Under the pieces are notes generated by a model. It made no database searches. It was not told the origin of the DNA and saw only the letters and a program-made list of their open reading frames with translations. 64,000 nt of DNA. It comes from Atopsyche davidsoni (lineage: Eukaryota > Arthropoda > Insecta > Trichoptera > Hydrobiosidae). Each line of letters starts with the position of its first letter. Position 1 is the stretch's first letter. The stretch spans positions 20,001 to 84,000 of the forward strand of contig JAILWY010000009.1 in assembly GCA_022113835.1 (NCBI GenBank), written 5' to 3'. The position numbers and the translations under genes were made by a program. Shown piece after piece: positions 21,301 to 33,412 of the stretch.

Positions 21301-24300
21301 ATTGCCGCTTCCACTCTTCCTACTCCAGGACGCCTGCCCTAGCTGCCACCTGACGTCTCAACGTCAGGTTGCCTGATTATGCCGCCATCCCACCTCCCAT
21401 CTTTACGGTTGCCTGCAATTGCCGCTTCCACTCTTCCTACTCCAGGACGCCTGCCCTAGCTGCCACCTGACGTCTCAACGTCAGGTTGCCTGATTACGCC
21501 GCCATCCCACCTCCCATCTTTACGGTTGCCTGCAATTGCCGCTTCCAGTCTTCCTACTCCAGGACGCCTGCCCTAGCTGCCACCTGACGTCTCAACGTCA
21601 GGTTGCCTGATTACGCCGCCATCCCACCTCCCATCTTTACGGTTGCCTGCAATTGCCGCTTCCACTCTTCCTACTCCAGGACGCCTGCCCTAGCTGCCAC
21701 CTGACGTCTCAACGTCAGGTTGCCTGATTACGCCGCCATCCCACCTCCCATCTTTACGGTTGCCTGCAATTGCCGCTTCCAGTCTTCCTACTCCAGGACG
21801 CCTGCCCTAGCTGCCACCTGACGTCTCAACGTCAGGTTGCCTGATTACGCCGCCATCCCACCTCCCATCTTTACGGTTGCCTGCAATTGCCGCTTCCACT
21901 CTTCCTACTCCAGGACGCCTGCCCTAGCTGCCACCTGACGTCTCAACGTCAGGTTGCCTGATTACGCCGCCATCCCACCTCCCATCTTTACGGTTGCCTG
22001 CAATTGCCGCTTCCACTCTTCCTACTCCAGGACGCCTGCCCTAGCTGCCACCTGACGTCTCAACGTCAGGTTGCCTGATTATGCCGCCATCCCACCTCCC
22101 ATCTTTACGGTTGCCTGCAATTGCCGCTTCCACTCTTCCTACTCCAGGACGCCTGCCCTAGCTGCCACCTGACGTCTCAACGTCAGGTTGCCTGATTACG
22201 CCGCCATCCCACCTCCCATCTTTACGGTTGCCTGCAATTGCCGCTTCCACTCTTCCTACTCCAGGACGCCTGCCCTAGCTGCCACCTGACGTCTCAACGT
22301 CAGGTTGCCTGATTACGCCGCCATCCCACCTCCCATCTTTACGGTTGCCTGCAATTGCCGCTTCCACTCTTCCTACTCCAGGACGCCTGCCCTAGCTGCC
22401 ACCTGACGTCTCAACGTCAGGTTGCCTGATTACGCCGCCATCCCACCTCCCATCTTTACGGTTGCCTGCAATTGCCGCTTCCACTCTTCCTACTCCAGGA
22501 CGCCTGCCCTAGCTGCCACCTGACGTCTCAACGTCAGGTTGCCTGATTACGCCGCCATCCCACCTCCCATCTTTACGGTTGCCTGCAATTGCCGCTTCCA
22601 GTCTTCCTACTCCAGGACGCCTGCCCTAGCTGCCACCTGACGTCTCAACGTCAGGTTGCCTGATTATGCCGCCATCCCACCTCCCATCTTTACGGTTGCC
22701 TGCAATTGCCGCTTCCACTCTTCCTACTCCAGGACGCCTGCCCTAGCTGCCACCTGACGTCTCAACGTCAGGTTGCCTGATTATGCCGTCATCCCACCTC
22801 CCATCTTTACGGTTGCCTGCAATTGCCGCTTCCACTCTTCCTACTCCAGGACGCCTGCCCTAGCTGCCACCTGACGTCTCAACGTCAGGTTGCCTGATTA
22901 TGCCGCCATCCCACCTCCCATCTTTACGGTTGCCTGCAATTGCCGCTTCCACTCTTCCTACTCCAGGACGCCTGCCCTAGCTGCCACCTGACGTCTCAAC
23001 GTCAGGTTGCCTGATTACGCCGCCATCCCACCTCCCATCTTTACGGTTGCCTGCAATTGCCGCTTCCAGTCTTCCTACTCCAGGACGCCTGCCCTAGCTG
23101 CCACCTGACGTCTCAACGTCAGGTTGCCTGATTACGCCGCCATCCCACCTCCCATCTTTACGGTTGCCTGCAATTGCCGCTTCCACTCTTCCTACTCCAG
23201 GACGCCTGCCCTAGCTGCCACCTGACGTCTCAACGTCAGGTTGCCTGATTACGCCGCCATCCCACCTCCCATCTTTACGGTTGCCTGCAATTGCCGCTTC
23301 CACTCTTCCTACTCCAGGACGCCTGCCCTAGCTGCCACCTGACGTCTCAACGTCAGGTTGCCTGATTACGCCGCCATCCCACCTCCCATCTTTACGGTTG
23401 CCTGCAATTGCCGCTTCCAGTCTTCCTACTCCAGGACGCCTGCCCTAGCTGCCACCTGACGTCTCAACGTCAGGTTGCCTGATTACGCCGCCATCCCACC
23501 TCCCATCTTTACGGTTGCCTGCAATTGCCGCTTCCAGTCTTCCTACTCCAGGACGCCTGCCCTAGCTGCCACCTGACGTCTCAACGTCAGGTTGCCTGAT
23601 TACGCCGCCATCCCACCTCCCATCTTTACGGTTGCCTGCAATTGCCGCTTCCACTCTTCCTACTCCAGGACGCCTGCCCTAGCTGCCACCTGACGTCTCA
23701 ACGTCAGGTTGCCTGATTATGCCGCCATCCCACCTCCCATCTTTACGGTTGCCTGCAATTGCCGCTTCCACTCTTCCTACTCCAGGACGCCTGCCCTAGC
23801 TGCCACCTGACGTCTCAACGTCAGGTTGCCTGATTACGCCGCCATCCCACCTCCCATCTTTACGGTTGCCTGCAATTGCCGCTTCCACTCTTCCTACTCC
23901 AGGACGCCTGCCCTAGCTGCCACCTGACGTCTCAACGTCAGGTTGCCTGATTATGCCGCCATCCCACCTCCCATCTTTACGGTTGCCTGCAATTGCCGCT
24001 TCCACTCTTCCTACTCCAGGACGCCTGCCCTAGCTGCCACCTGACGTCTCAACGTCAGGTTGCCTGATTACGCCGCCATCCCACCTCCCATCTTTACGGT
24101 TGCCTGCAATTGCCGCTTCCAGTCTTCCTACTCCAGGACGCCTGCCCTAGCTGCCACCTGACGTCTCAACGTCAGGTTGCCTGATTACGCCGCCATCCCA
24201 CCTCCCATCTTTACGGTTGCCTGCAATTGCCGCTTCCACTCTTCCTACTCCAGGACGCCTGCCCTAGCTGCCACCTGACGTCTCAACGTCAGGTTGCCTG

Positions 24301-25038
24301 ATTACGCCGCCATCCCACCTCCCATCTTTACGGTTGCCTGCAATTGCCGCTTCCAGTCTTCCTACTCCAGGACGCCTGCCCTAGCTGCCACCTGACGTCT
24401 CAACGTCAGGTTGCCTGATTACGCCGCCATCCCACCTCCCATCTTTACGGTTGCCTGCAATTGCCGCTTCCAGTCTTCCTACTCCAGGACGCCTGCCCTA
24501 GCTGCCACCTGACGTCTCAACGTCAGGTTGCCTGATTACGCCGCCATCCCACCTCCCATCTTTACGGTTGCCTGCAATTGCCGCTTCCACTCTTCCTACT
24601 CCAGGACGCCTGCCCTAGCTGCCACCTGACGTCTCAACGTCAGGTTGCCTGATTATGCCGCCATCCCACCTCCCATCTTTACGGTTGCCTGCAATTGCCG
24701 CTTCCAGTCTTCCTACTCCAGGACGCCTGCCCTAGCTGCCACCTGACGTCTCAACGTCAGGTTGCCTGATTATGCCGCCATCCCACCTCCCATCTTTACG
24801 GTTGCCTGCAATTGCCGCTTCCAGTCTTCCTACTCCAGGACGCCTGCCCTAGCTGCCACCTGACGTCTCAACGTCAGGTTGCCTGATTATGCCGCCATCC
24901 CACCTCCCATCTTTACGGTTGCCTGCAATTGCCGCTTCCAGTCTTCCTACTCCAGGACGCCTGCCCTAGCTGCCACCTGACGTCTCAACGTCAGGTTGCC
25001 TGATTATGCCGCCATCCCACTTCCCATCTTTACGGTTG
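18370..25038. repeat. 117 bp satellite array, about 57 monomers
   Basis: Exact 117-base period starting CCTGCAATTGCCGCTTCCA, with very little divergence. Each monomer contains ACCTGACGT-CTCA-ACGTCAGGT, a perfect 9 bp inverted repeat with a 4-base loop. Two monomers (19011, 20415) carry TGACGTCACA, which creates a full CRE-like TGACGTCA. Two diagnostic sites (CAGTC/CACTC and GATTACG/GATTATG) show that monomers 3-12 repeat as 15-24 (1404 bp offset) and 21-29 as 43-51 (2574 bp offset), i.e. higher-order duplication. No long ORF crosses it because of a TAG in CCCTAGCTGCC. Confidence 0.98.
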
Positions 25039-25290
25039 CCTGCCCTTGCTGCTTATAAAACCCATCACTGCAAGATGCCTGCAGAAGCTGCCACCTGACG
25101 TCTCTATTTCAGGTTTTTTCATATTTTCTCTTTTTATATATATATATTTTCCTTTTAATCCGATTTTATATTTTTCTGTTCTTTTATTTGTTCATTAGTT
25201 GCGTTGCGTTTTAACTGGCATTTCTTTTTCCAGACCATCCTATTCCAGGTCGCCTGTCCGTGCTGCCACCTGAGGTCTAATCATCCCAAT
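25039..25290. repeat. Diverged satellite edge and AT-rich spacer
   Basis: The last monomer decays after CATCTTTACGGTTGCCTGCCC into partly matching sequence (CACCTGACGTCTCTATTTCAGG), followed by about 120 AT-rich bases before the second array begins. Confidence 0.7.
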
Positions 25291-25798
25291 TCGCATCTTT
25301 ACGGTTACCTGTAATTGCCGCTTACAGCCCATCCAACTCCAGGACGCCTGCCCTTGCCGCCACCTGACGTCTCAACTTCAGGTTGCCTGATTATGCCGCC
25401 ATCCCACTTCCTATCTTTACGGTTGCCTGCAATTGCCGCTTCCAGACTGCCTACTCCAGGACGCCTGCCCTTGCCGCCAACTGACGTCTCAACTTCAGGC
25501 TGCCTGACCATGCCGCCATCCCACTTCGCATCTTTACGGTTGCCTGCAATTGCCGCTTCCAGACTGCCTACTCCAGGACGCCTGCCCTTGCCGCCAACTG
25601 ACGTCTCAACTTCAGGTTGCCTGACCATGCCGCCATCCCACTTCGCATCTTTACGGTTGCCTGCAATTGCCGCTTCCAGACTGCCTACTCCCGGACGCCT
25701 GCCCTTGCCGCCAACTGACGTCTCAACTTCAGGTTGCCTGACCATGCCGCCATCCCACTTCGCATCTTTACGGTTGTCTGCTCTTGCTGCCCATATTT
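25291..25798. repeat. Second 117 bp satellite subfamily, about four monomers
   Basis: Monomers begin near 25309, 25426, 25543 and 25660, keeping the 117 base period but with diagnostic differences: GCCCTTGCCGCC for GCCCTAGCTGCC and CTCAACTTCAGG for CTCAACGTCAGG. The latter breaks the perfect inverted repeat of the main array. Because 117 is divisible by three and the TAG is absent, open frames run through on both strands, but they are a consequence of periodicity. Confidence 0.95.
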
Positions 25799-26499
25799 CC
25801 AATAAAATGTGATAGTTGTTATTGTTAAAAAATTTCATTTTACGTGTTATAGTAAATAGTGTATATTTAATTCTTCAACCTACTATTTATTAATAAATTG
25901 TTCTAACATGCTAATTTCGTGTTTTTTATTTATTAATTTTAGTTATAAACTATTATTCTTTCTTTTTATTTTAATCTTAAATATAATTATAATTCTAGTT
26001 TTATTCCTAAAGGTTTTAAAGTCAATCAGATAATAAATAAATATTTCGAAATAAACACCGCGCGGGCATGACTCGCAAACTTTCAAAGAACTCATTGGAG
26101 TAAATCAAATAAAATGCATTTTATATTACCTTTAAAGTAATTATTAAAATGATCACTTTAAAAGAAATCAATAGAAAAATAAACACCACGGAAAACATGC
26201 AAGACACAACTTAATGTGAATCTACATATAAATAGTCTTAGCATATCAAGTTTGGTGAATTATTCTTCCTAATTCCTAATTGTATATTTAAATGCCGCTA
26301 TAAAATTTACAACTGCGGTGGCAATCTGTGGCAGTACGTCACTTTGGATGGCGCCAGAAGCAGACGCGACTCATTGCATTGAAACAAGCATTCATTTTCG
26401 TGTAATGTCATTGAAATAAGAGAACTGATATTCCCTTAAAATACATTTTAAAAAAATCACTTGATACGATTTTACTGGAACAATTGACGAGTATCGAAA
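25799..26499. other. Intergenic region upstream of the GalNAc-transferase locus
   Basis: AT-rich to about 26270, then a less AT-rich segment (26300-26400). No repeat or gene is recognised; the latter part could contain promoter sequence for the exon at 26.5 kb. Confidence 0.35.
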
Positions 26500-26700
26500 G
26501 TGTCGAGAGAAAAACGAGTAAATAATCGTATTAGCACGCAATCTGTGTTGCTTACTATTTGCATTATCATGCACCTGGGCAACCTGAGCAACCTGAGCGT
26601 GATGTTTGGTCGCTTAAAGGTAAGAAGTGAATATTTCTTATACATTTTATTTTATATTATATATATTCAGAGCACGGGACCGAATGACCCTAAATATTGA
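26486..26700 (+). other. Candidate short exon(s), possible signal anchor
   Basis: A frame open from about 26488 to a good donor AAAG/GTAAGA (exon end 26619) encodes a hydrophobic stretch (SVLLTICIIMHLGNLSNL) like a type II signal anchor, as GalNAc-transferases have. However, the only ATGs lie inside the hydrophobic stretch and the donor phase (0) does not fit the acceptor at 27268. A further acceptor at 26672 leads to a stop after nine codons. The link to the downstream gene is therefore unproven. Confidence 0.25.
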
Positions 26701-27267
26701 TGACGATTAAATGATGCAAATATTCTTCACTCATGTTTATTTTTTTATATTCTAAAAACAATACCACCTACCGTTGGTACATTAATGTCTTTTATTCCTT
26801 CTAATTTAACTTCCATTATAAGCTAAGACTGAAAAAAATATGTTTATAGCCATAACTTAATATCATACTCAACTTCAGCTAAGAAAGGCGCAAAAAAACA
26901 AACAAAACCACAATGAAATTATTATATTTATCACAATCACTCATCGGCCACTCTTCAGCTCCCTTTGAAAGATGGTTTGCTTAAAAATTATAGTTATATT
27001 ATACAAAATCACACACACCGGTGAATCTGGTTTCCAGTAAACTCTGAGTGAAGTTAAAGTACATTCAATCGTCAAGTACTCAGGCTATTTCAAAACATTT
27101 TAAGAGAGTTTTAAAAAGCATCACTTAAACTATTTAAATGGTGGTTGGATTTGTATATTGATTTAAAATAATAAAATATTGAAACTTCATGAATAAATTA
27201 ATATTATCTTAGTGGTAAGCGAATACACTGTGGGGTAACCAAATTAAAACTTTTCAATAATTTGCAG

Positions 27268-30149
27268 ATTACAGGCATCCTGATTGCAAGGCCCTTCAAT
27301 ACGATGAGGTTTTGCCATCTGCTTCGGTCGTTCTTGTTGTTCATAATGAAATCCTATCTCTTGTATTAAGAACTATATGGAGTGTTATTAATACCGGCGG
27401 TCGATATTTGAAAGAAATAGTTGTAATTGATCACCTATCTGATTATAATCCATTGTTGGGAAAATTAGACTATTATATTAAATCTCGGATTCCCAAAAAC
27501 ATGATTATTTTTCACCGTCTGAAAGAAAGGTTAGATAATGATGACCTTTTGGTATTATTTACTGACTTGCTTGTTTGTTGTATAATTGTTTTTCAAAATT
27601 ACCTTAATTAATATCTAATTATTTTATAATTATCAATCAATCTAGACTACACTTTAATAATTTTGAAATATATTAGGTCTGGGTTGATTCGTGCCCGCTT
27701 AGCAGGAGCTCGATTAGCCACGGGAGATGTCATAGTATTTTTGGACTGTCACTGCGAGGGGACAGTGGATTGGTTGAGGCCGCTGCTTCATCGGATCAAG
27801 CAAGACAGACGAGCAGTGCTTGTTCCAATTATTGATTCAATTGATTCCAAAACCTTATTTTACTCATCCTTTTTGGAATATCAAGTAAGTTTTCTTAGGC
27901 TATGTTTAAGAAGATTCTAATGTTAGCTTTGGAATGTTATATGTAATATTAATATTATAATTTTTTTTAATTGCAGATCGGAGGCTTTAAGCTTACGGGT
28001 AGTTTTGATTGGATACTGGTAAGTGAAAGAGAGAAGGCTAGAAAAGGAAGTGACACCGCTCCTGCTAGGTATGAAAAAATCTTTCTATAAATATAAAATT
28101 GCAATTAATTCGCCATCTAAATAAATCATCTAGGTTATTTTTTTCCATAACAAATGCTTTCAGAACTCCTACGATGGCTGGTGGATTGTTTGCAATGGAG
28201 CGCAACTATTTCTGGGAGATTGGATCCTATGATGAAAAGATGGAAGGCTGGGGAGGGGAGAATATTGAAATGAGCTTCAGGATCTGGCAATGTAAATAAT
28301 CTTTTTGTATTTAAAAAATAAATATATTGTATGGTATTTACAATGATTATTTCTTAAATGTGGAATCTTTGCAAATAGAATCGGTGATCTATCTAGAACT
28401 GTTATCATGTATTCGCCAAAAGCTTCTTGTAGAGTTATTTTATAATTTTGTTTTTAGGCGGTGGCATCATGGAGACAATTCCATGTTCTCATATTGGTCA
28501 TGTCTTCCGGAAATTCCATCCTTATAAAATTCCCAATAATAAAGATACCTATAGTAAGATCCTATACTTATTCATCGTAAAAAGTTCAGTAAAAATATTG
28601 TATTTCATGTATGCATGTTAATATATAATTTAATATATTTAGGTATAAATACGGCTCGCCTAGCTCTGGTCTGGATGGACGACTACGCAAAGTTTTTCTT
28701 CTTGGGTCGTGAATATTTAATGGTACATAAACATTACTTATAATAGCAACATTAAACTGTTCAAGGAACTGTTGATAATACGTTATAAATGGATTTCATA
28801 ATTATGTTATATTTTCTACCGAAATATGATTTATTACAAGTCAACTACAAATTTATCTATAGAGCGTTATTTATTTTCAGAACACTAGTCTGATTGGAGA
28901 CATCAGTGAACGCAAAAAACTTCGGGAAAGACTTCAGTGCAAGTCATTTGATTGGTTTCTGGATAACGTTTATCCAGAAAAATTTATACCCAACAAACAT
29001 GTTACAGGATGGGGAAGGTAATATATTTTCACACTCATTAACCCAGCTTGTCACAATTCATCCATATTTTTAAACAAGTTATTATTGTGTTGTGTATCTT
29101 GTACTTTTAAATACAATATATTTTCAAGATGTTTCTATTAACTTGAGAAGTAGTTTTTGTTTTTCACGAGTCTCACAAAAATATTCAGCAATATGAATCG
29201 ATTATACAATTCTTTCAAATTTAAAGTGTTGGATAGATTTCAGAACCCCAAGACTAACTTATGTCTTGACTCTATGGGGGGAGATCCGGAACATCTAGGG
29301 GGCGTGGGGTTATACATCTGCCATAAAACGCTGATGCACCCACAGTTGTACAGCCTAACATTGGAAGGAACAATAAGAACTGAAGAAAAGTGCATACAAG
29401 TCCCACAGAAATCGTAAGAGTCATTATTAAGAACTATTCAAAATCAAATCAAATAACAAATGAACTCATTAACTTTTTTACTTGAGATAAATAACCACTA
29501 TTTATTTTACTAGCGATGCCATTAGTAGTTTTTAATGGCACTTCTGGGTTAAATGGCTTTATTATTGTTGTTAGCGGTTGACCTTGCTGAAATGTTAGAA
29601 AATATATTTCTCGACTAATGCATGTATTTAAAATATATATTTTTTTGCTTTTCAGAAATGCAAATTCGAATGGTCGAATTCTTTTCATATCAAACTGCGA
29701 ATCTGGAAAAAGTGACCAGGTTAAGATAATTTAGAATAGTAGAAAAAAGCACAAGCAAAATATTTATTGATAACATTATACATAACATGAATGGAATTTT
29801 CTAGAAATGGAGACAGTTGCCTAGTGGTCAGATTCAGCACATTGAGAGTCAACTGTGTCTAGATGCAACTGGACTGAAAAGTAGCGATAACATTTTAGTT
29901 CAAACTTGTGTTGACGGAAATCCTCATCAAATATGGAATATTGAATTTGATAGTACCAATAACTCTGGTAACCCAGCTAAAGGTATAAATATTGAAAATA
30001 TTAGGTAACAATTTATTATTCCTGCTACTATTGGTAACTTTTTATTAGTGGACAAGCCTTGCAATGAAGTTGTCGTCACTGTAAATTAAAATTAAACGTT
30101 TGTTTTTCATTTCAGAAAACCATATCCTAGTATTGAAATGAAGTGGTAA
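27268..30149 (+). CDS. pgant: Polypeptide N-acetylgalactosaminyltransferase, 5' exons not recognised
   Basis: A Golgi enzyme family that transfers GalNAc to Ser/Thr to start mucin-type O-glycosylation. Eleven exons with matching phases: 27268-27529, 27677-27884, 27977-28068, 28164-28291, 28458-28553, 28643-28722, 28881-29017, 29189-29413, 29656-29719, 29805-30004, 30116-30149 (TAA). The GT-A domain shows YRHPDCK, the VHNE motif (FHNE in most homologues), [23 protein letters not shown] (the metal-binding DxH), [28 protein letters not shown] and [12 protein letters not shown]-terminal ricin-type lectin domain follows, with LCLD and QIWNIEF. No stop or frameshift interrupts these exons. The usual N-terminal cytoplasmic/TM/stem exons are not found in the 650 bases between 26.6 and 27.27 kb, so the gene is either 5'-truncated or has diverged upstream exons. 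Confidence 0.88.
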
Positions 30150-30590
30150 TTACTCGATAAAGAAGTCAATAACACATGAAAGTGATTTGTTTTTAGAAAA
30201 ATTAATTTATATTATAATTTTTCATAAATTCACTTAATATATATAGATTTAAAACAAACTGACTTTTATTGACTTACCAAAGGTTTTATTCAAAATAAAT
30301 ATGACGGTATATATTGGAGATATTTTAAACAAATAATAAATATTCAATTTTATCAATGCTAATAAAAAATGAATGTGCTGCAAATACAAAGAAAAGAAAG
30401 TTTAAATTTGCTCTGAAGTGATTGGTAAGATGTTTGAGCATTTACAATATTTGTATTATTTCATCATCAAATAAACAATTTTTTTATTTGATGCTGAGAG
30501 ATGGCCGTTTCACCTGTCTGCTCCCAGGGTGCACCACGTGGAGGTATTCGGCTTCGCACCCCAACCTAACCTTTTTTTTTTTTTTTTTTC

Positions 30591-30886
30591 CCCCGCAGCT
30601 TGGCCCACAGTTGTATTACTCGAGGCTGCGGGGGCGTCTCTTTATTTTTCTCCTGCACGGCCTTCAAATTAAAAAAAAATACAGTAAAAAACAAAAAAGC
30701 TGAAAAGTAAGCATCTTTCTCTGCGGGGAGGATCCCCGCAGGCATTTCATCAACTCATATGCTGCATTCCTGTAAAAGGGGAAGAGGCAGCATATTACAC
30801 GTTACAGCATATTACACAAAAAATAAAGGATCTTCCGTCTACATGCTTCCTGTAGAGGGGGGCGAGTCATGAAGACGGAGGCTTGG
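30591..30886 (-). other. LINE 3' UTR
   Basis: Follows the ORF2 stop and ends in a poly-A tract (T run at 30573-30590). It includes an AATAAAGAGACG string near 30640 that may act as a polyadenylation signal. Confidence 0.6.
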
Positions 30887-31283
30887 TCACGGCGGTTGGG
30901 AGGGGCTCGCTTGCCGAGCCCTCTCCAGTTCATCTTTCTTGCGGACGACCTTCTCGCAGAAGTCCGTGACTGCGTCCCAGGCTGTCTTGCGTTCCAACAT
31001 GGACGGGACTAATCCTTCTACCGTCCATGTGACGCCAGCTCTGCAACGCAGCCGCCATCTCTCCGATTCAGTAGCGCAGCACTTGAACAGCGCATGCTCT
31101 GCGTCGTCGATGTCGTCGTCGCAGAGCGGGCAACGTGCGCTTGCCGACCGGCCTATCCTCGCCAGGTAACTGCCGAGGCAGCCGTGCCCGGTGAGAAGTT
31201 GGGTCAGCCGGTAGGTGACCTGACCGTGGGCGCGGTAGATCCAAGGGGCGAGGACCGGGATCAACCGCTGCGTCCATCGCCCC
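30887..31283 (-). pseudogene. LINE ORF2 C-terminal part, separated by the piggyBac insertion
   Basis: Continues the ORF2 frame on the other side of the insertion. If one TTAA is kept, the frame reads straight through, so the insertion was clean. The peptide contains GRWTQRLIPVLAPWI, HGQVTYRLTQLLTGHGCLGSYL and the Cys/His motif CPLCDDD...AEHALFKC typical of the R1-group C-terminus. Confidence 0.85.
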
Positions 31284-33412
31284 TTAACACTAGGTTGCCC
31301 AAAGAAGTCATTTTGACTGCTTTTGAATTTCAATTAGAAAAAAAATTAAGTATTTATATACATAATTTCTTAAAATTTTATGACTTTTTCTAAAACATAT
31401 AAATGCGTTTATTGATAATTGAATTTACCTCCACACCCTTCATTTCCGGTATATATATATGTGTTATACCTATATTGCCCAAAAGCAGTCATTTTGACTG
31501 CTTGGGAAATTTTAAATAATCAAATGACTCTTATTATTGAATTGAGTCAATTTCTTATACGAACAGTTCGGTTCTGTATTGAGCTAACAGTTTTCATTTT
31601 TTTTTCGATTATCGTCACATGATAACATACAATTACATGATAAATTGACATCATGAAGCTGAAAACTGAAAACTGAAAACACCATTCAGGAGACCGAAAC
31701 AGCTGCCGATGGTACTGGGTGGTCAAAATTTAACTTTCTGGAAGGATACCATCTACTTGTATTTTCAAGGGTGTGAAAGGGCCAACAGGCTACGCAAAAA
31801 GGAACATTATGACAGATAATCTTATCAGTGCATTTTCATTGATAATAAATAACTATATTATCAAACATATAAAAAAGTGCACAGAAGAAGGCCGCCGAAT
31901 TTTGAGGAATGATTGGACAACAGCATTACCGGAAATACGTGCATTTATTGAGATTTTATATGCTCGTGGAGCCTCCGAGGCAAAAAATTTAAAACTGAGC
32001 TATTTATGGTCAGCAAAGCGGGGTCCCGAATTTATTAGAAAAATTGGCCAGCGAAAAGTTCAATCAAATCCTACGATTTATTTGTTTTGACAAAAGAACC
32101 GAAACAAGTTAACCGAAACAAGCCTTAAAACAAATAGATTTGCCTTGATTTCGGAAATATGGGACAAGTTCATTGAAAATAGTCAAGCTTGCTATCAACC
32201 AGGGCAAAATATAACGAGTTGACGAGCAATTATTTCCGTCAAAACCCAGGTGCAGGTTTACACAGTATATGCCTAATAAACCCAACAAATTTGGCATCAA
32301 ATTCTGACTTGCATCAGATTTTAGTAGATGAATGGCTTTCCTTATTTGGGGAGAGATGAACAACGACCATCGTCAATGCTTCTCGGTGAACACGTTGTTC
32401 TAAAACTTGTCGAGCCATATACAAGCAATGGAAGAAATATCACGACCGATAACTTTTTCACTAGCTTGTCACTCGTTACAAAATTATTGGCAAAAAAACA
32501 ACTCTAGTTGGAATTATTAGAGGAATCAAAAGAGAACTACCCAAAGCAGCTAAACAAATGAAGGATAACTGCCTCGTTTTTCCACTCTGCTATATAAATT
32601 AGAGAATTGAGTTCTTACAATATACAAAAGCAAAACAAATAAAAGAGTAGCTGTTCTAAGTTCTAAGCATAAATACGTCAAAATCGATCATAGTAATAAA
32701 AAAATGTTACCGGAATCTATTTAATATTATATCAGCACAAAATTTGGAGTTGATGTGGCGGATCAAATGGCCAGAAAATATACAGTAAAAGCTAGTTCTC
32801 GTAGATAACTAGCTTTTGCTGTATTTTTTCTAGTTCTCGTAGATAACGTAGTTCCCTCCAAATATTATTTAATATTTTAGATTTAGCTACTATAAATACT
32901 TGGATCCTTTACAAAGAAACGACAGGAATACAAAAACAACGAAAAGAGTTCTTGTTTCAATAAACAGAACAGCTTTTCACCGAATACAGAGCTGCAAGAC
33001 AGAAAAATTTATCAAAACATGAAGACCCAAAAAGATCAACTGCAACGTCATCAAATGCAACCCATTCTAACCAATGCAAAATTTATCAAGTACGACTTTG
33101 CCACAACAACAAAACAAATAATATATGTGAATAATGTCAAAAGTGTGTTTGCGGAAGATGTACACATAAAAAGATTTCCACTTTAATTTCCTAAAATGTA
33201 CAAATAATAATGCATAAATTAATTTTTACCAAGTGAAGTAATTTTTTTTTATTTTTAATATTTACTTATATAACTGTAAATAATATAAAAAATATTAAAA
33301 AAAAATTTTAAACAAATTTCTTTACACATTAGTTATTCTTTCACAAAGCAGTCATTTTGACTGCTTTTGGGCAATATAGGTATACATAAAATCTTGGGCA
33401 ATCTAGTGTTAA
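31284..33412. mobile_element. piggyBac element nested in the LINE
   Basis: TTAA at 31284-31287 and 33409-33412 flank a 2.12 kb unit whose ends start CACTAGGTTGCCCAA and, in reverse complement, CACTAGATTGCCCAA. A subterminal motif, AAGCAGTCATTTTGACTGCTT, is repeated at about 31290-31316 (variant), 31483-31503 and 33347-33366; it is itself nearly palindromic. The insertion lies in the LINE ORF2 frame. Full-size for piggyBac, but its transposase is degraded. Confidence 0.92.
31740..33190 (+). pseudogene. Degraded piggyBac transposase in the nested element
   Basis: The first recognisable frame (31773-32090) includes EEGRRILRNDWTTALPEIRAFI and the LKLSYLWS region. After a stop and frame change, IWDKFIENSQACYQPGQNIT and then DEQLFPSKTRCRFTQYMPN (conserved DEQL and RFTQY motifs) follow near 32150-32270. 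The C-terminal Cys cluster is seen near 33150. Multiple stops and frameshifts make it inactive. Confidence 0.8.

Noticed and set aside
18370..25038. CRISPR-like array
   Set aside because: The monomers are contiguous with no unique spacers, and the context is eukaryotic; it is a satellite.
25305..25838. 177-codon and 165-codon frames in opposite directions
   Set aside because: Both cross the 117 bp satellite subfamily, whose period is a multiple of three; they are repeat translations, not genes.
26486..26619. First exon of the GalNAc-transferase with a signal anchor
   Set aside because: No ATG upstream of the hydrophobic stretch and splice phase incompatible with the exon at 27268; kept only as a low-confidence exon candidate.
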